A DNA stretch of 64,000 nucleotides from Firmicutes bacterium UBA5559 (lineage in GTDB: Bacteria > Bacillota > Clostridia > Peptostreptococcales > Anaerovoracaceae): positions 24,187-88,186 of the forward strand of contig DIMT01000013.1 in NCBI GenBank assembly GCA_002425705.1, given 5' to 3'. The translations under genes were made by a program, and so were the position numbers. Under the pieces are notes generated by a model. It made no database searches, was not told the DNA's origin, and was given only the letters and a program-made list of their open reading frames with translations. Shown here piece by piece: positions 44,428 to 54,351 of this stretch (within the stretch, counting starts at the first letter, position 1; each line of letters starts with the position of its first letter).

Positions 44428-45618
44428 TTAAGGCCGTTTGATCGCCAACTGGAGCAGATAGGCCACCGCTGCCAGGACAAGAATGAGCATGAAGGCCGGC
44501 TGGTAGGAGCCGGTAGCCGTTTTGATGGCTCCTGCCACCAGGGGTCCCAGAATGGACCCGGGGATGATGGCCGTATTCATGACGCTGAAATTCAGCGCAT
44601 AGTTCTTTGATCCGTAAAACAAGTTTACATAGGCTGCGTTCGTAGGCGGAATGCTTCCGTAGGCAAGTCCCATGACCAGTCCTCCTGCAAGGAACAAGGG
44701 AATGCTGGTATTGATCATGGAAAGGGTCAGCAGCAAGAAGGCGATTACCATGGTGCCGTTAGACCAGATTACAGAAATCTTTCGTCCGAACCGGTCAAAA
44801 ATCAGTCCAACCACCACTCGGCCAATGCCGTTGAAAATAGAGATAACACCGACGATCAGCGCCGCTTGGGCAACGGTAGCTCCCACATCCTGGGCTCCCA
44901 CCGAAGCATGGCCGATGACAGCAAGTCCCGCCCCAGTAAGTACAGAGGACCAGGTAAAGTAGAGCCAGAAGGATTTTCGCTTCAGCATCTCCCCGGTACT
45001 GATTTCAAGACCATAGTCCTCACTGCCTTTAGCTTTGACCTTTCTGGGAGGCAGCACATCCTTTTCTCCCGGAGGACGGATAAAGAAACCGCCAATGATC
45101 AGAATCACAGCAAAGGTAAAGGCTAGAATAACGAAGGTCATCCGGAATCCCATGGAGATGATCAGCGAGGAAGCCACCGATCCAAGAATCAGGCCGCCAC
45201 CTCCAAAGCACATAAGAAGAACTCCGGAAATCAGGCCCACCTTATCCGGGAACCAGCGAATCACCGTACTGATATTGGCGTTGTAGGCCAGGCCCACACC
45301 CAGTCCGCAAAAGACTCCATAGGAAATATAGATTCCTGCCAGAGTCTCCACCCGGGAGGAGAGAAGAAACCCGGCTGCCAGCAGCAGGGCAGAGAGCATG
45401 ATGATAAATCGACCAGATAATTTCTTCAGCAGCATACCGCTGATGACTCCGCCGATGCAGAAAAAAGTCATGGAAATGGTAAAAGTAAGGGAGGTTTCCG
45501 TTCGGTTCCAGCCAAACTCAGCTTCCAGGGGTTTGACAAAAATAGACCATGCATAAATCAGGCCGATGGAAAGATAGATCAACGAGCCTGATAAAAGTAT
45601 TCCGTATCGTTTATTCAT
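44428..45618 (-). CDS. Oxalate/formate antiporter-type MFS transporter
   Basis: The protein has 396 residues and 12 membrane helices. RYGILLSGSLIYLSIGLIYAWSIFV at the N-terminus, GFLLSSRVETLAGIYISYGVFCGLGVGLAY and LAYGSIPPTNAAYVNLFYG are characteristic of the OFA subfamily, which exchanges small organic acids. I start at ATG 45618 (MNKRYGILL), which overlaps the stop of the Ptb-like gene (ATGA) and has AGGAGG upstream. It is coupled to that gene, so it may move a related short-chain acid; that is inference. Confidence 0.9.
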   Translation of the reverse strand: MNKRYGILLSGSLIYLSIGLIYAWSIFVKPLEAEFGWNRTETSLTFTISMTFFCIGGVISGMLLKKLSGRFIIMLSALLLAAGFLLSSRVETLAGIYISYGVFCGLGVGLAYNANISTVIRWFPDKVGLISGVLLMCFGGGGLILGSVASSLIISMGFRMTFVILAFTFAVILIIGGFFIRPPGEKDVLPPRKVKAKGSEDYGLEISTGEMLKRKSFWLYFTWSSVLTGAGLAVIGHASVGAQDVGATVAQAALIVGVISIFNGIGRVVVGLIFDRFGRKISVIWSNGTMVIAFLLLTLSMINTSIPLFLAGGLVMGLAYGSIPPTNAAYVNLFYGSKNYALNFSVMNTAIIPGSILGPLVAGAIKTATGSYQPAFMLILVLAAVAYLLQLAIKRP

Positions 45619-46532
45619 TGAACCTCCTGTTGCGTCACAAGGGACGCTACTGCAAGGGATAACAATTTTTCCTCTGAGGAGGAGCCCCGGGAGGTGACTA
45701 CCACCGGGACCCTGGCCCCCACCACCAGACCGGCCATTTTCCCGCCGGCAGTCAGGGTCAGGCATTTATTCAAGATATTCCCGGCAGCCAGGCTGGGGGG
45801 AACCAGTATGTCAAATTCTCCGCTACGCTCCGGGTCAAAGCCCTTGATTCGGGCCGATTCTTTGTCCATAGCCAGATCATAGGAGATGGGACCTGTGATA
45901 TCGCAGTCCGGGATTATTCCATCACGGGCCATTCCGACCAAAGCCTCCGCGTCTACGGTTTCCGGCATTTTGGGGTTCACCTTTTCTACGCCGCACAGGA
46001 TGGCAACCTTGGGCCGCTCATATCCCATGGACCGAAGAACTGAAACAGCATTGATGATGATATCCCTCTTTTCTTCCAGGTTTGGATGGGGAATCATTCC
46101 CCCGTCGGTCAGTATCACCAGTTTCCGGAATCCGGGGACTTCGTCGAAGGCCATATGGGACATGGTCCTGCCGGTGTGAAGCCCGTTAGCCTTATTGACC
46201 AAGGGTTTCAGGACCTCTCGAGTTTCCAGCAGGCCCTTCATGATATAATCAGCTTCTCCCAGGCGAATCAGGTCTACGGCAGCCTGGCCGCATTCTTCCC
46301 CGTCTCCGGAGGCTATGATCCGATAGCTTTCAGGATCCTTTCCCATTCCTCGGATCAATTGGCGAATCCGTGCTTCATCGCCAATCAGGACAGGAATCAC
46401 CAGGCCCAGATCCTCTGCCTGAAAAACCGATTCCAGGACATGGTCATTGCCAGCCCCGGCCACGGCGACCCGACTTTTTCGGGGATTTCTTGAAACCGCT
46501 TCTAAAATCTGATGAAAAGAAGTGTACTCCAT
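45615..46532 (-). CDS. Phosphate acetyl/butyryltransferase family protein
   Basis: The protein has 305 residues, the length of phosphotransbutyrylase. ADYIMKGLLETREVLKPLVNK, VPGFRKLVILTDGGMIPHPNLEEK and the C-terminal PPSLAAGNILNKCLTLTAGGKMAGLVVGARVPVVVTSRG match the Ptb family, which converts acyl-CoA plus phosphate to acyl phosphate. A butyrate-kinase gene, usually next to ptb, is missing here, so it may work with a distant kinase or on another acid. AGGAGG precedes the ATG. Confidence 0.9.
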   Translation of the reverse strand: MEYTSFHQILEAVSRNPRKSRVAVAGAGNDHVLESVFQAEDLGLVIPVLIGDEARIRQLIRGMGKDPESYRIIASGDGEECGQAAVDLIRLGEADYIMKGLLETREVLKPLVNKANGLHTGRTMSHMAFDEVPGFRKLVILTDGGMIPHPNLEEKRDIIINAVSVLRSMGYERPKVAILCGVEKVNPKMPETVDAEALVGMARDGIIPDCDITGPISYDLAMDKESARIKGFDPERSGEFDILVPPSLAAGNILNKCLTLTAGGKMAGLVVGARVPVVVTSRGSSSEEKLLSLAVASLVTQQEVQ

Positions 46533-46571
46533 AGACGCCTCCTAATAAACAGGTTCCTCCGAAGGGAGTAT

Positions 46572-48041
46572 TTATAATTTTGCTGTTTTTACCGAATCGA
46601 ATTCCCTGGCAATCTCCTCCGGCAGCTTTGTTGCAAGGCTGACCAGGACGATGACGACAGACGAAGCCAGGAATCCGGGGATGATTTCATAGATGTCAAA
46701 GATACCGCCGGATTTCAGGAACCAGATGATATCCACCACTCCACCCGTAATCATGCCGGCGATGGCTCCCGGAAGGGTCATCCTTCTCCAGAACAAGGAG
46801 AAAAGGATCATCGGGCCAAAGGCCGCACCGAAGCCGCCCCAGGCGCTGGAGACCAGTCCGAATACCGAGCTGGCCGGATCCAGGGCAATCAGGATGGCCA
46901 CTACGGAAACTCCTACAACCGTCATCCGGCTGATCCACACCAATTCCTTGCTGTTCTGATCTTTCTTGAACAAGGTGGCATACAAATCCTTGGATACGGA
47001 GGATGCGGAAACTAAAAGCTGGGAACTGGCGGTGCTCATGATAGCGGCCAGAATAGCGGTCAGCAGAATACCGGAAACCACATCAGAGAACATCAGGTTG
47101 ATCATAGCCATATAGATGGTCTCCCCATCGGCCAGATCTGGCATGTAGGCTTTTCCGATAATCCCGATGGCTACCGCACAGGCCAGTGTAATGATGACCC
47201 AGACCATGGCAATGAGCCTGGACTTTTTGATCATATCCGGAGAATCGATGGCCATAAACCTTACCAGGATATGGGGTTGGCCAAAATAGCCCAGACCCCA
47301 ACCAAGAGCGGAGGCCAGCAGCATGGTGTTCACCCGTCCGTCGATTTCGGGGAAGAAGCCCAGGGATTCGGGGGTCAGCTCGGCTAGTCGCAGGGCTACC
47401 TCATTGAGTCCTCCCATGGAAAATATAGCCATTACCGGCACAAACATCAGGGCAAAAAACATAATGGTTCCCTGAATGGTATCGGTCCAGCATACGGCAG
47501 TAAATCCCCCCAGCGCTGTGTAGGCCAGGATGATGCCGGCTCCGATGATCAGACCGACGGTGTAATCCACACCGAAAATCGTGTTGAACAGTTTTCCTCC
47601 AGCCGCAAACTGGGAGGAAGAGTAAACCAGGAAAAAGATTACGATAAATACGGAAGAAATAACTTTCAGGATATGCTTCTTATCCCGAAACCGATTTTCA
47701 AAAAAATCGGGGAGGGTCAGGGAATTGCCGGAAACCTCTGTATATTTTCGCAGTCTGCGGGCCACGAAAAGCCAGTTCAGGTAAGTTCCGATCACCAGAC
47801 CAACGGCGGTCCAGATGGCTTCGGAGGTGCCTCCGTAAATCACATACGCCGTACCAGGAAGACCTATGAGGAGCCATCCGCTCATGTCAGAAGCCTGAGC
47901 GGACATAGCCGTTACCCAGCTGTTCAGTTTTCTGCCTCCCAGAATATAATCCGACATGCTGGCGGTTTTATTATAGAATTTAAATCCGATGAATACCATC
48001 AGTCCCAAGTATAGGACAAATATTCCTGCTATTGTTAACAA
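46572..48041 (-). CDS. Sodium/proline symporter-type SSS protein
   Basis: The protein has 489 residues and 13 membrane helices. ASMSDYILGGRKLNSWVTAMSAQASDMSGWLL is nearly the PutP signature, with the Na+- and proline-site residues, and AILAAIMSTASSQLLVSASS is helix 8. Proline is therefore the most likely substrate. The start is TTG 48041, decided by GGAGGT eight bases upstream. It follows serS by 18 nt and precedes the Ptb-like gene by 39 nt in a long same-strand row. Confidence 0.92.
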   Translation of the reverse strand: MLTIAGIFVLYLGLMVFIGFKFYNKTASMSDYILGGRKLNSWVTAMSAQASDMSGWLLIGLPGTAYVIYGGTSEAIWTAVGLVIGTYLNWLFVARRLRKYTEVSGNSLTLPDFFENRFRDKKHILKVISSVFIVIFFLVYSSSQFAAGGKLFNTIFGVDYTVGLIIGAGIILAYTALGGFTAVCWTDTIQGTIMFFALMFVPVMAIFSMGGLNEVALRLAELTPESLGFFPEIDGRVNTMLLASALGWGLGYFGQPHILVRFMAIDSPDMIKKSRLIAMVWVIITLACAVAIGIIGKAYMPDLADGETIYMAMINLMFSDVVSGILLTAILAAIMSTASSQLLVSASSVSKDLYATLFKKDQNSKELVWISRMTVVGVSVVAILIALDPASSVFGLVSSAWGGFGAAFGPMILFSLFWRRMTLPGAIAGMITGGVVDIIWFLKSGGIFDIYEIIPGFLASSVVIVLVSLATKLPEEIAREFDSVKTAKL

Positions 48042-48059
48042 TCTCTGTTACCTCCACCT

Positions 48060-49337
48060 CTATTTTTTGCTGATTCTGTCAATGCCCATATACTGCTTGA
48101 GGGCATCCGGAATGATGACGGAGCCATCTTCCTGCTGATAATTTTCAAGGATTGCTGCTACGGTTCTACCCACTGCCAGGCCAGATCCGTTCAGGGTATG
48201 GACGAACTCCGGTTTCCCTTTGGAGTCGGGGCGGAAACGAATGTTGCCTCTTCGTGCCTGGTAATCTTCAAAATTACTGCAGGAGGAAATTTCCACATAC
48301 CGTTCATAACTGGGCATCCAGACCTCGATGTCGTAGGTCATGGCAGAAGAGAATCCCAGGTCTCCGGTGGAAAGCCGAACGACTCGATAGGGTATTTCCA
48401 ATCGCTTAAGCACTTCCTCTGCTGCCAGAAGCAACGATTCTAGTTCGTCATAGGAGTTTTCCGGTTTGACGAACTTGACCAGCTCCACCTTGTTGAACTG
48501 GTGCTGACGGATCAGGCCTCGGGTATCCCGTCCTGCGGATCCTGCTTCCTTCCGGAAGCAAGGAGTATAGGCGGTATAGTAGACGGGCAGCTCCGATTCT
48601 TCCATGATTTCGTTCATCCGAAGGTTGGTCACCGGCACTTCAGCGGTAGGAATCAGGAAAAAATCCTTAGCCGGCACGTGGAACATATCGTCTTCAAATT
48701 TCGGCAGCTGACCGGTACCAGTCATAGCGTCCCGATTGACCATGAAAGGGGGCAGGATTTCTGTGTAGCCGTGCTCACCCGTATGAAGATCCAGCATAAA
48801 GTTGATAACCGATCTCTCCAGCCGGGCTCCCATTCCCTTGTATACAGTGAATCGGGTGCCGGCAATCTTGGCAGCCCGTTCGAAGTCCAGAATATCCAGG
48901 TCCTGGCCCACATCCCAGTGGGCTTTCTTTTCAAAATCAAAGACTCGGGGTTCGCCCCACTTCCGGACTTCCACGTTCTCGCTGTCATCCTTGCCAACTG
49001 GGACTTGGGGATTGGGGGTGTTAGGAATAAAAAGCAAAGTGTTTCGGATATCCTCTTCAATGACTGCCAGTTCTCCGTCCAGTTTCTTGATTTCCTCAGA
49101 AAGTTGCTTCATTTCAGCCATCAGCGCCGTGGTATCCTTTCCTTCCTTTTTCATGGCCGGAATAGCTTTAGAATCCACATTCTGCTTGTTTTTCATCTGC
49201 TCCACGGTGGACAGGATGCTTCTTCGCTTCTCATCCAGTTCCGGAATCCTTTCGATGTTATAGGAACCCTGACCTCTGGATTCAATGCTTTTTCGGATTT
49301 CCTCGTAATCTTCTCTTATTTTTCTGATATCTAACAT
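48060..49337 (-). CDS. serS: Seryl-tRNA synthetase
   Basis: The protein has 425 residues. The N-terminal coiled-coil arm (1-105) binds tRNA-Ser, followed by the class II core with motif 2 [29 protein letters not shown] and motif 3 [20 protein letters not shown]. It follows the glutamine synthetase gene by 12 nt with TAGGAG upstream, so no T-box leader is present here, unlike serS in many Firmicutes. Confidence 0.97.
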   Translation of the reverse strand: MLDIRKIREDYEEIRKSIESRGQGSYNIERIPELDEKRRSILSTVEQMKNKQNVDSKAIPAMKKEGKDTTALMAEMKQLSEEIKKLDGELAVIEEDIRNTLLFIPNTPNPQVPVGKDDSENVEVRKWGEPRVFDFEKKAHWDVGQDLDILDFERAAKIAGTRFTVYKGMGARLERSVINFMLDLHTGEHGYTEILPPFMVNRDAMTGTGQLPKFEDDMFHVPAKDFFLIPTAEVPVTNLRMNEIMEESELPVYYTAYTPCFRKEAGSAGRDTRGLIRQHQFNKVELVKFVKPENSYDELESLLLAAEEVLKRLEIPYRVVRLSTGDLGFSSAMTYDIEVWMPSYERYVEISSCSNFEDYQARRGNIRFRPDSKGKPEFVHTLNGSGLAVGRTVAAILENYQQEDGSVIIPDALKQYMGIDRISKK

Positions 49338-49349
49338 ACGATTCTCCTA

Positions 49350-51266
49350 TCACAATAAATTCTTTTTGTAGTTGGTATATAATTTAGCCAAGATCGAAGC
49401 TTTCTCCTGCATTTCCACCTGCAGCTCCGAGGCCAGATCATAATTTTCTTCATCCAGTGCGGTAATGATGCGGGAGATCAGGCATTTATCCGCGATGGTG
49501 TTCTGACCCAGGTATACGCGCAAGTTCTGAATTTTCCCCCAGTTCATCATATCAAAATCCGTACACTCTCCATCGTCATGGGCCCTTCGGCACTCCCGTA
49601 CCAAATCCATGGTTTCCGGTATGATCCGGTTGTGAAGCTCTGTCGCCCACTGGGCCAGGGTCGCTTCTTTAAAGGAAGCCAGAGAAAGCTCGTTGATGAC
49701 TCCGTGCTGCTTGAATATTTCCAGTTTTTCCGGATATTTGTCAAAGGCACATAAGTTCTCCCAAACGGTTTTAGGAGGCTTTCCAAACAGCTGATCCCGT
49801 TCCTCCGGGGTAAACTCATCGAAAACATCCCGCTCGCTTCGGTATTCCCGGTTGGCTTCCAGATAGAAATCCTCCTGACCATAGGCCTTGGAAAGGGATG
49901 CTTCCAGCTCCTGAGGAGTCTTTCCCCCTTCCAGGGCTGCCCGGATCCCATCCAGCATGGCCATATAGCAAGCCGCCACGGTTAAATACGTATTACTCTT
50001 GGGGTTGGGAGAACGCATTTCAAACCGGGTAGAAAGGGGATTATTCACGTCCCGCACCAGTCCCACCAGCACCGTCCTATTCCGGGAGGGCATCTTGGCA
50101 CTGTGACCCAGGGAGGTTACGATGCAAACCGGCGCCTCAAAGCCCGGCTTCAGCCGGTTGATGGAATCGTTGGAGGAGCTGATGAAGGGGTTGACCACTT
50201 CGTAGTTTTTCAGGATTCCCATCAACGCTCCGAAGCCGATGGGATTAAGGAAGTCCACTTCCATATCCTTTGGGGCAAACAGGCTGATGGTCCTGCCATT
50301 TTTCAGTTTGGCGGCAATGCCCAGATGGGTGTGTTCTCCACTTCCGGCCACCCCTTCAATGGGCTTGGCCATAAAACTGACGTCCAGGCCGTGGAGCCGG
50401 AATACGTCGCGAACCACATACCGGACGTGTTTTTCATTGTCGGCAGCCTGTAGGGCAGTGGAGTACTTCCAGTCGATTTCCAGCTGCTCCATTACGTGGT
50501 CGAACTGACCGGAATTGCCCAGCTTGGCCTTGATTCCGCCCACTTCCTTGTGACCCATTTCCATTTCCAGTCCGTACTGGTCCAGGAGGAGCAGGGATTT
50601 TTCCAGGGCGGTCCGAACCGGACCTACCGTTCTCTTCCAGTACTGCTCCTTCAGAATCTGGGCTGTGGACAATTGCTCCCGGTCCGCCTTGTCATCGGGG
50701 GTCTTAACCCAGAATTCCAGTTCCGTGGCACAGGTCAGGACGATTTCCTCTATTTCCTCCGGATCCGTAACATCCAAATACTGCAGCACATAGGGATTAT
50801 TCTGAATCAGGCTTTTTACTTCCCGGCAAACCGCATCGACCGTGTCCCGCAGTATGACCCGGGAGCCCACTTCCTGGGTGTCGTTGTGAACCAGAAAACA
50901 GGGAATCCGAAGGGTTCCCACCGGAATACCGGTTTCGGTGTCCAGGTAGGACAGGTTGTAATCTACGTACCAGTTCACATTCAGGTCCGGAATAATATCC
51001 ACCTTGGCATTGTTCAGATCCGCGATTACCGGCAGCACTACGCTGGAACCGTCTGTCTGTACCCCGTGCTCCAGGATTTTTTCCAGATCGTCCAGAAAAT
51101 ATTTCACCGGAATCTTTTCATCCGTGTCCTGGCCGCCAATGTCAATACCTACCAGAGATACGAAGCGGACCTCCGGATGGTTTTCCAGAGCAGTCCGGAT
51201 TTCTCCGATGGTGTGTTTGTTTTTTGGGATAGTAAACAGCATTTTATTAAATTTTGATTCCAGCAT
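49350..51266 (-). CDS. Large divergent glutamine synthetase family protein
   Basis: The protein has 638 residues, longer than GSI (about 440) and shorter than typical GSIII (about 700). Residues 1-150 replace the usual beta-grasp domain with a divergent version. The catalytic core shows TELEFWVKTPDD, GHKEVGGIKAK, KPIEGVAGSGEHTHLG, APVCIVTSLGHSAKMPSRNRT and RFEMRSPNPKSNTYL, covering most of the metal and substrate positions. The last 150 residues are helical. It probably condenses glutamate with ammonia, but a related substrate is possible. TAAGGAGAAGC precedes the ATG, and serS follows closely. Confidence 0.88.
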   Translation of the reverse strand: MLESKFNKMLFTIPKNKHTIGEIRTALENHPEVRFVSLVGIDIGGQDTDEKIPVKYFLDDLEKILEHGVQTDGSSVVLPVIADLNNAKVDIIPDLNVNWYVDYNLSYLDTETGIPVGTLRIPCFLVHNDTQEVGSRVILRDTVDAVCREVKSLIQNNPYVLQYLDVTDPEEIEEIVLTCATELEFWVKTPDDKADREQLSTAQILKEQYWKRTVGPVRTALEKSLLLLDQYGLEMEMGHKEVGGIKAKLGNSGQFDHVMEQLEIDWKYSTALQAADNEKHVRYVVRDVFRLHGLDVSFMAKPIEGVAGSGEHTHLGIAAKLKNGRTISLFAPKDMEVDFLNPIGFGALMGILKNYEVVNPFISSSNDSINRLKPGFEAPVCIVTSLGHSAKMPSRNRTVLVGLVRDVNNPLSTRFEMRSPNPKSNTYLTVAACYMAMLDGIRAALEGGKTPQELEASLSKAYGQEDFYLEANREYRSERDVFDEFTPEERDQLFGKPPKTVWENLCAFDKYPEKLEIFKQHGVINELSLASFKEATLAQWATELHNRIIPETMDLVRECRRAHDDGECTDFDMMNWGKIQNLRVYLGQNTIADKCLISRIITALDEENYDLASELQVEMQEKASILAKLYTNYKKNLL

Positions 51267-51306
51267 ATGCTTCTCCTTACCTTATGTTTCTCGTTTTAAT
51301 TTACTA

Positions 51307-51334
51307 TGCGGCGGCCGTTTGCACAGCCACCGCA
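51307..51334 (-). other. GNRA-capped RNA hairpin before the glutamine synthetase gene
   Basis: On the minus strand TGCGGTGGCTGT pairs with ACGGCCGCCGCA (12 bp with two G-U pairs) around a GCAA tetraloop. It sits in the 92-nt gap between the UPF0182 and glutamine synthetase genes, about 40 nt before the start. There is no T run, so it is not an obvious terminator. Confidence 0.6.
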
Positions 51335-51358
51335 ATAGAGTTCAGTACTATTTCATGC

Positions 51359-54253
51359 TTATTCCGTGAGAATCAGTTCATCCTCCGGCTCCGGTTCTGT
51401 CAGCAGGTTCAGGTAATTCTGCATCTGCTTCATGTATTCGCCGTAAGCCGCCCAATCTCCGTTTCGCTGGGCCAGCTGAGCATTATTGAAGGCCTCTGAA
51501 ATCAGTTTAATCAACTGATCTGCATCCATGCCATCGGTACTTCCGCCATCCGGTACAACCGGCTTCTGACCACCGGAATCTCCAGATCCGAAGAGGGAAT
51601 CCAGCGCTTTGTCCAGAGTTTCCTCATAAGCGATCCGGTCTCCGTAAGCAACGATTACTCGCTTGACTTCCGGAATACTGGCATTGGTAGCTTCCAGATA
51701 AACCGGTTCCACATAAATGAAGGATTCTTCAATGGGTATGACGAACATATTTCCACGGGTATAACTGGATCCCGAGGAGTTCCAGAGGGAGAACTCCTTG
51801 GAGATTTCCGGATTCTGGTCGATTTGAGCTTCGATCTGCATCGGTCCGTAGACGATCTTGTCCTTCGGCAGTCGGTACAATACCAATTGTCCGTAGTTTT
51901 CCCCATCATTTCTGGCTACCAACAATCCCGTCATGTTCTTCTTTGCTTTTGGCGTGTAGGGGATGGAGTTGACGAATTCGGCAGCGCTTTCCCCTGGAAG
52001 TTTCATGATGTAATAATTGGGAACCATAGTAGTTTCCGTTGTTCCGTAGATTTCGTTCGAGATGTCCCACAGGTCCTCACCCTGATAGAATACTTTCACA
52101 TCATCCATGTGGTAACGCTTGTAGACGTTGGCCTGGATGTTGAACAGGGCGTTGGGGTAACGAATATGGGACTTCAGGCCTTCCGGCATTTCATCAAAGT
52201 CTTTGAAAAGAACCGGATAGATTTTTTTCATGGTATTGGCAACGGGATCCTTGTCATCTACCAGGTAATAGTTGACATGGCCGTGGTACGCATCGATGAC
52301 TACTTTCACTGAGTTGCGGATGTAATTGACACTGGTCTGCTCCGAATAGGGCTCAGAATAGGGATATCGGTTGCTCACCGTATAGGCATCGATGATCCAA
52401 TATAGCTTGCCTTCATTTGTTACAATATAGGGGTCCGAATCGTACTGCAGGTAGGGCATGATCTTTCTCACCCGTTCTGCAATATTTCGATTGATGACGA
52501 TTTTCGAATCGGGTTTGATGTTGGTGGAAACCAACAGCTTCAGACTCCGTTCCCGAATGGCGAACATGGCTCGGTTGAGCAGCCCCAGTTCAATCCCTGC
52601 ATCCCCTTCATAAGTGGTATAGGTGTTGCTTTCCCCATCGGGATAGTCAAATTCTTCTTCATCGGTGTTGGTCAGAATGTAGTTGTTCGTCAGTTCACCA
52701 AAATAGATTTCCGGTCGGGTGATTGTAATTTCATCCACACTGGAAACCGGAGGAATGCTTTTGATCAGCATATCCGGCTGGCCACTGGGTGTGACTTTGT
52801 CCACCCGGGACAGGGTAATGCCGTAACCATGGGTGAACTTCAAATGCCTGTTGAGCCATTCCTGCCGGATTTTGCTCTCGTCGATTTCTCGGGCAGACAG
52901 GAAGGTCTGGGTGTACTCCCCATTAATCATGTACCGGTCTACATCCACATCGTTGAAGGAATAGTAGAGACGGATACTCTGAGTCTGGTTGTAGAATTTA
53001 GAGACCGGCTCAAAGTCGTTAATCCGAATATTGGATATGGTTTCCTGATTGTTGAGAATATCCTCTTTCGTCAGCTGGTTGCTGGCGGCAAAAGGTCTGA
53101 CAACAACATTATCCAATCCATAGGCCATCTGGGTAAAGGCGATGTTTCTTTCCAAATACTGGCTTTCCTTGTTAATCTCATCCGGAGATACGATCAGGTT
53201 CTGCACCAGAATGGAAGCACCGGAACCAGCCAGTCCCACCAGAATCATGATGACCGGTACGGTCAGGATGCTCTTGAATTTTTTTCTGGAAATTCCGATG
53301 GCAAAAGTGATGGCTGCCACGACAGAAAGTACCATCAGCGCTCGGTAAACCCAAAGGGTGATGTTCACATCCGTATAACCGGCTCCGAAGAGAAGACCGG
53401 TCTGGGTGTAAAGCAAATCGTACTGCTTCAGGAAAAAGTTAACGCCCAACATCAGGAAGAACAGTACGCCGATAACGATCAGCTGATGGGCTGCGATACT
53501 CATCAGCCGCATGAAGTTTTCATCATCGAACTGCTTTCTGCCTCTGGGTCTGGGCCTTTGCTGCTGCTGTTGCTGCCCGGCACCGAAAAATTTCCCGAAG
53601 ATTTCTTCAAAGGGACCAAAGGCACTGAAGTTTCCAGGCCCGGCCTGTTGACCGCCAGTACCGTCGTATCGGGTTTCATCCTCCTGGGGTTCATCCACCG
53701 ATTCGAAGATTTCCGGTTTTCTCATAGCCATCAGAATGGTGTAGTAAAGGACTGTCAATACACCAAAGCCGATGAGGACGCCGATCATCATCTGGTTCAG
53801 CTGGGAAATGAAATCCAGTTTGAACACATAGAAGGATACATCCATCCCGTACATGGGATCGGCTACGCCAAAGCTGGTTGAATTGAGAAATCTCAGGATT
53901 TCAAACCAGAGCTGAGATACGATCACAAAAGTAAAGGCTCCCGAAAAAATGGCTGCCAGTCCCCAAGTGATCAGGTTTAGATTCTTTTCATTGGCAACGT
54001 CACTGGACTCTACCTTTTTGTAATATCCCCTCTTCAGCATCTTTAAGTAAATGTAGGATGCCAGGGTAATCACAAGGAATGTTGGTATTCCTATTTTCAA
54101 CTGGGTAAACAACTTCGTGAAGAACACGGTGGTGTAACCCAGTTCCTTGAACCACAGGAAATCCGTCAGGTATCCGATCAGGCTCACAAACAGAAACAGG
54201 ATGAGCAGGATCGCTATGAGTATGCCTCGTATGCCTATTTTCCCCTTTTTCAC
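51359..54253 (-). CDS. UPF0182 family large membrane protein
   Basis: The protein has 964 residues. About seven membrane helices occupy the first 350 residues, with an acidic and Gln-rich insert (GAGQQQQQQRPRPRG) in a loop. A long extracellular region follows, containing typical UPF0182 blocks such as NQTQSIRLYYSFNDVDVDRY and PYLQYDSDPYIVTNEGKLYWIIDAYT. Its function is unknown. I start at GTG 54253, with GGAGGAGTTACA upstream, rather than an ATG 11 codons earlier. It appears to head the row that continues with glutamine synthetase and serS. Confidence 0.92.
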   Translation of the reverse strand: MKKGKIGIRGILIAILLILFLFVSLIGYLTDFLWFKELGYTTVFFTKLFTQLKIGIPTFLVITLASYIYLKMLKRGYYKKVESSDVANEKNLNLITWGLAAIFSGAFTFVIVSQLWFEILRFLNSTSFGVADPMYGMDVSFYVFKLDFISQLNQMMIGVLIGFGVLTVLYYTILMAMRKPEIFESVDEPQEDETRYDGTGGQQAGPGNFSAFGPFEEIFGKFFGAGQQQQQQRPRPRGRKQFDDENFMRLMSIAAHQLIVIGVLFFLMLGVNFFLKQYDLLYTQTGLLFGAGYTDVNITLWVYRALMVLSVVAAITFAIGISRKKFKSILTVPVIMILVGLAGSGASILVQNLIVSPDEINKESQYLERNIAFTQMAYGLDNVVVRPFAASNQLTKEDILNNQETISNIRINDFEPVSKFYNQTQSIRLYYSFNDVDVDRYMINGEYTQTFLSAREIDESKIRQEWLNRHLKFTHGYGITLSRVDKVTPSGQPDMLIKSIPPVSSVDEITITRPEIYFGELTNNYILTNTDEEEFDYPDGESNTYTTYEGDAGIELGLLNRAMFAIRERSLKLLVSTNIKPDSKIVINRNIAERVRKIMPYLQYDSDPYIVTNEGKLYWIIDAYTVSNRYPYSEPYSEQTSVNYIRNSVKVVIDAYHGHVNYYLVDDKDPVANTMKKIYPVLFKDFDEMPEGLKSHIRYPNALFNIQANVYKRYHMDDVKVFYQGEDLWDISNEIYGTTETTMVPNYYIMKLPGESAAEFVNSIPYTPKAKKNMTGLLVARNDGENYGQLVLYRLPKDKIVYGPMQIEAQIDQNPEISKEFSLWNSSGSSYTRGNMFVIPIEESFIYVEPVYLEATNASIPEVKRVIVAYGDRIAYEETLDKALDSLFGSGDSGGQKPVVPDGGSTDGMDADQLIKLISEAFNNAQLAQRNGDWAAYGEYMKQMQNYLNLLTEPEPEDELILTE

Positions 54254-54351
54254 TGTAACTCCTCCCTTATATACAAGTAGTTGCAACTTTATATGGCAGA
54301 CCCGGGTGGGTCTTCATATCATTTTTATCCAGTCAGACCGGCATATTTGCT

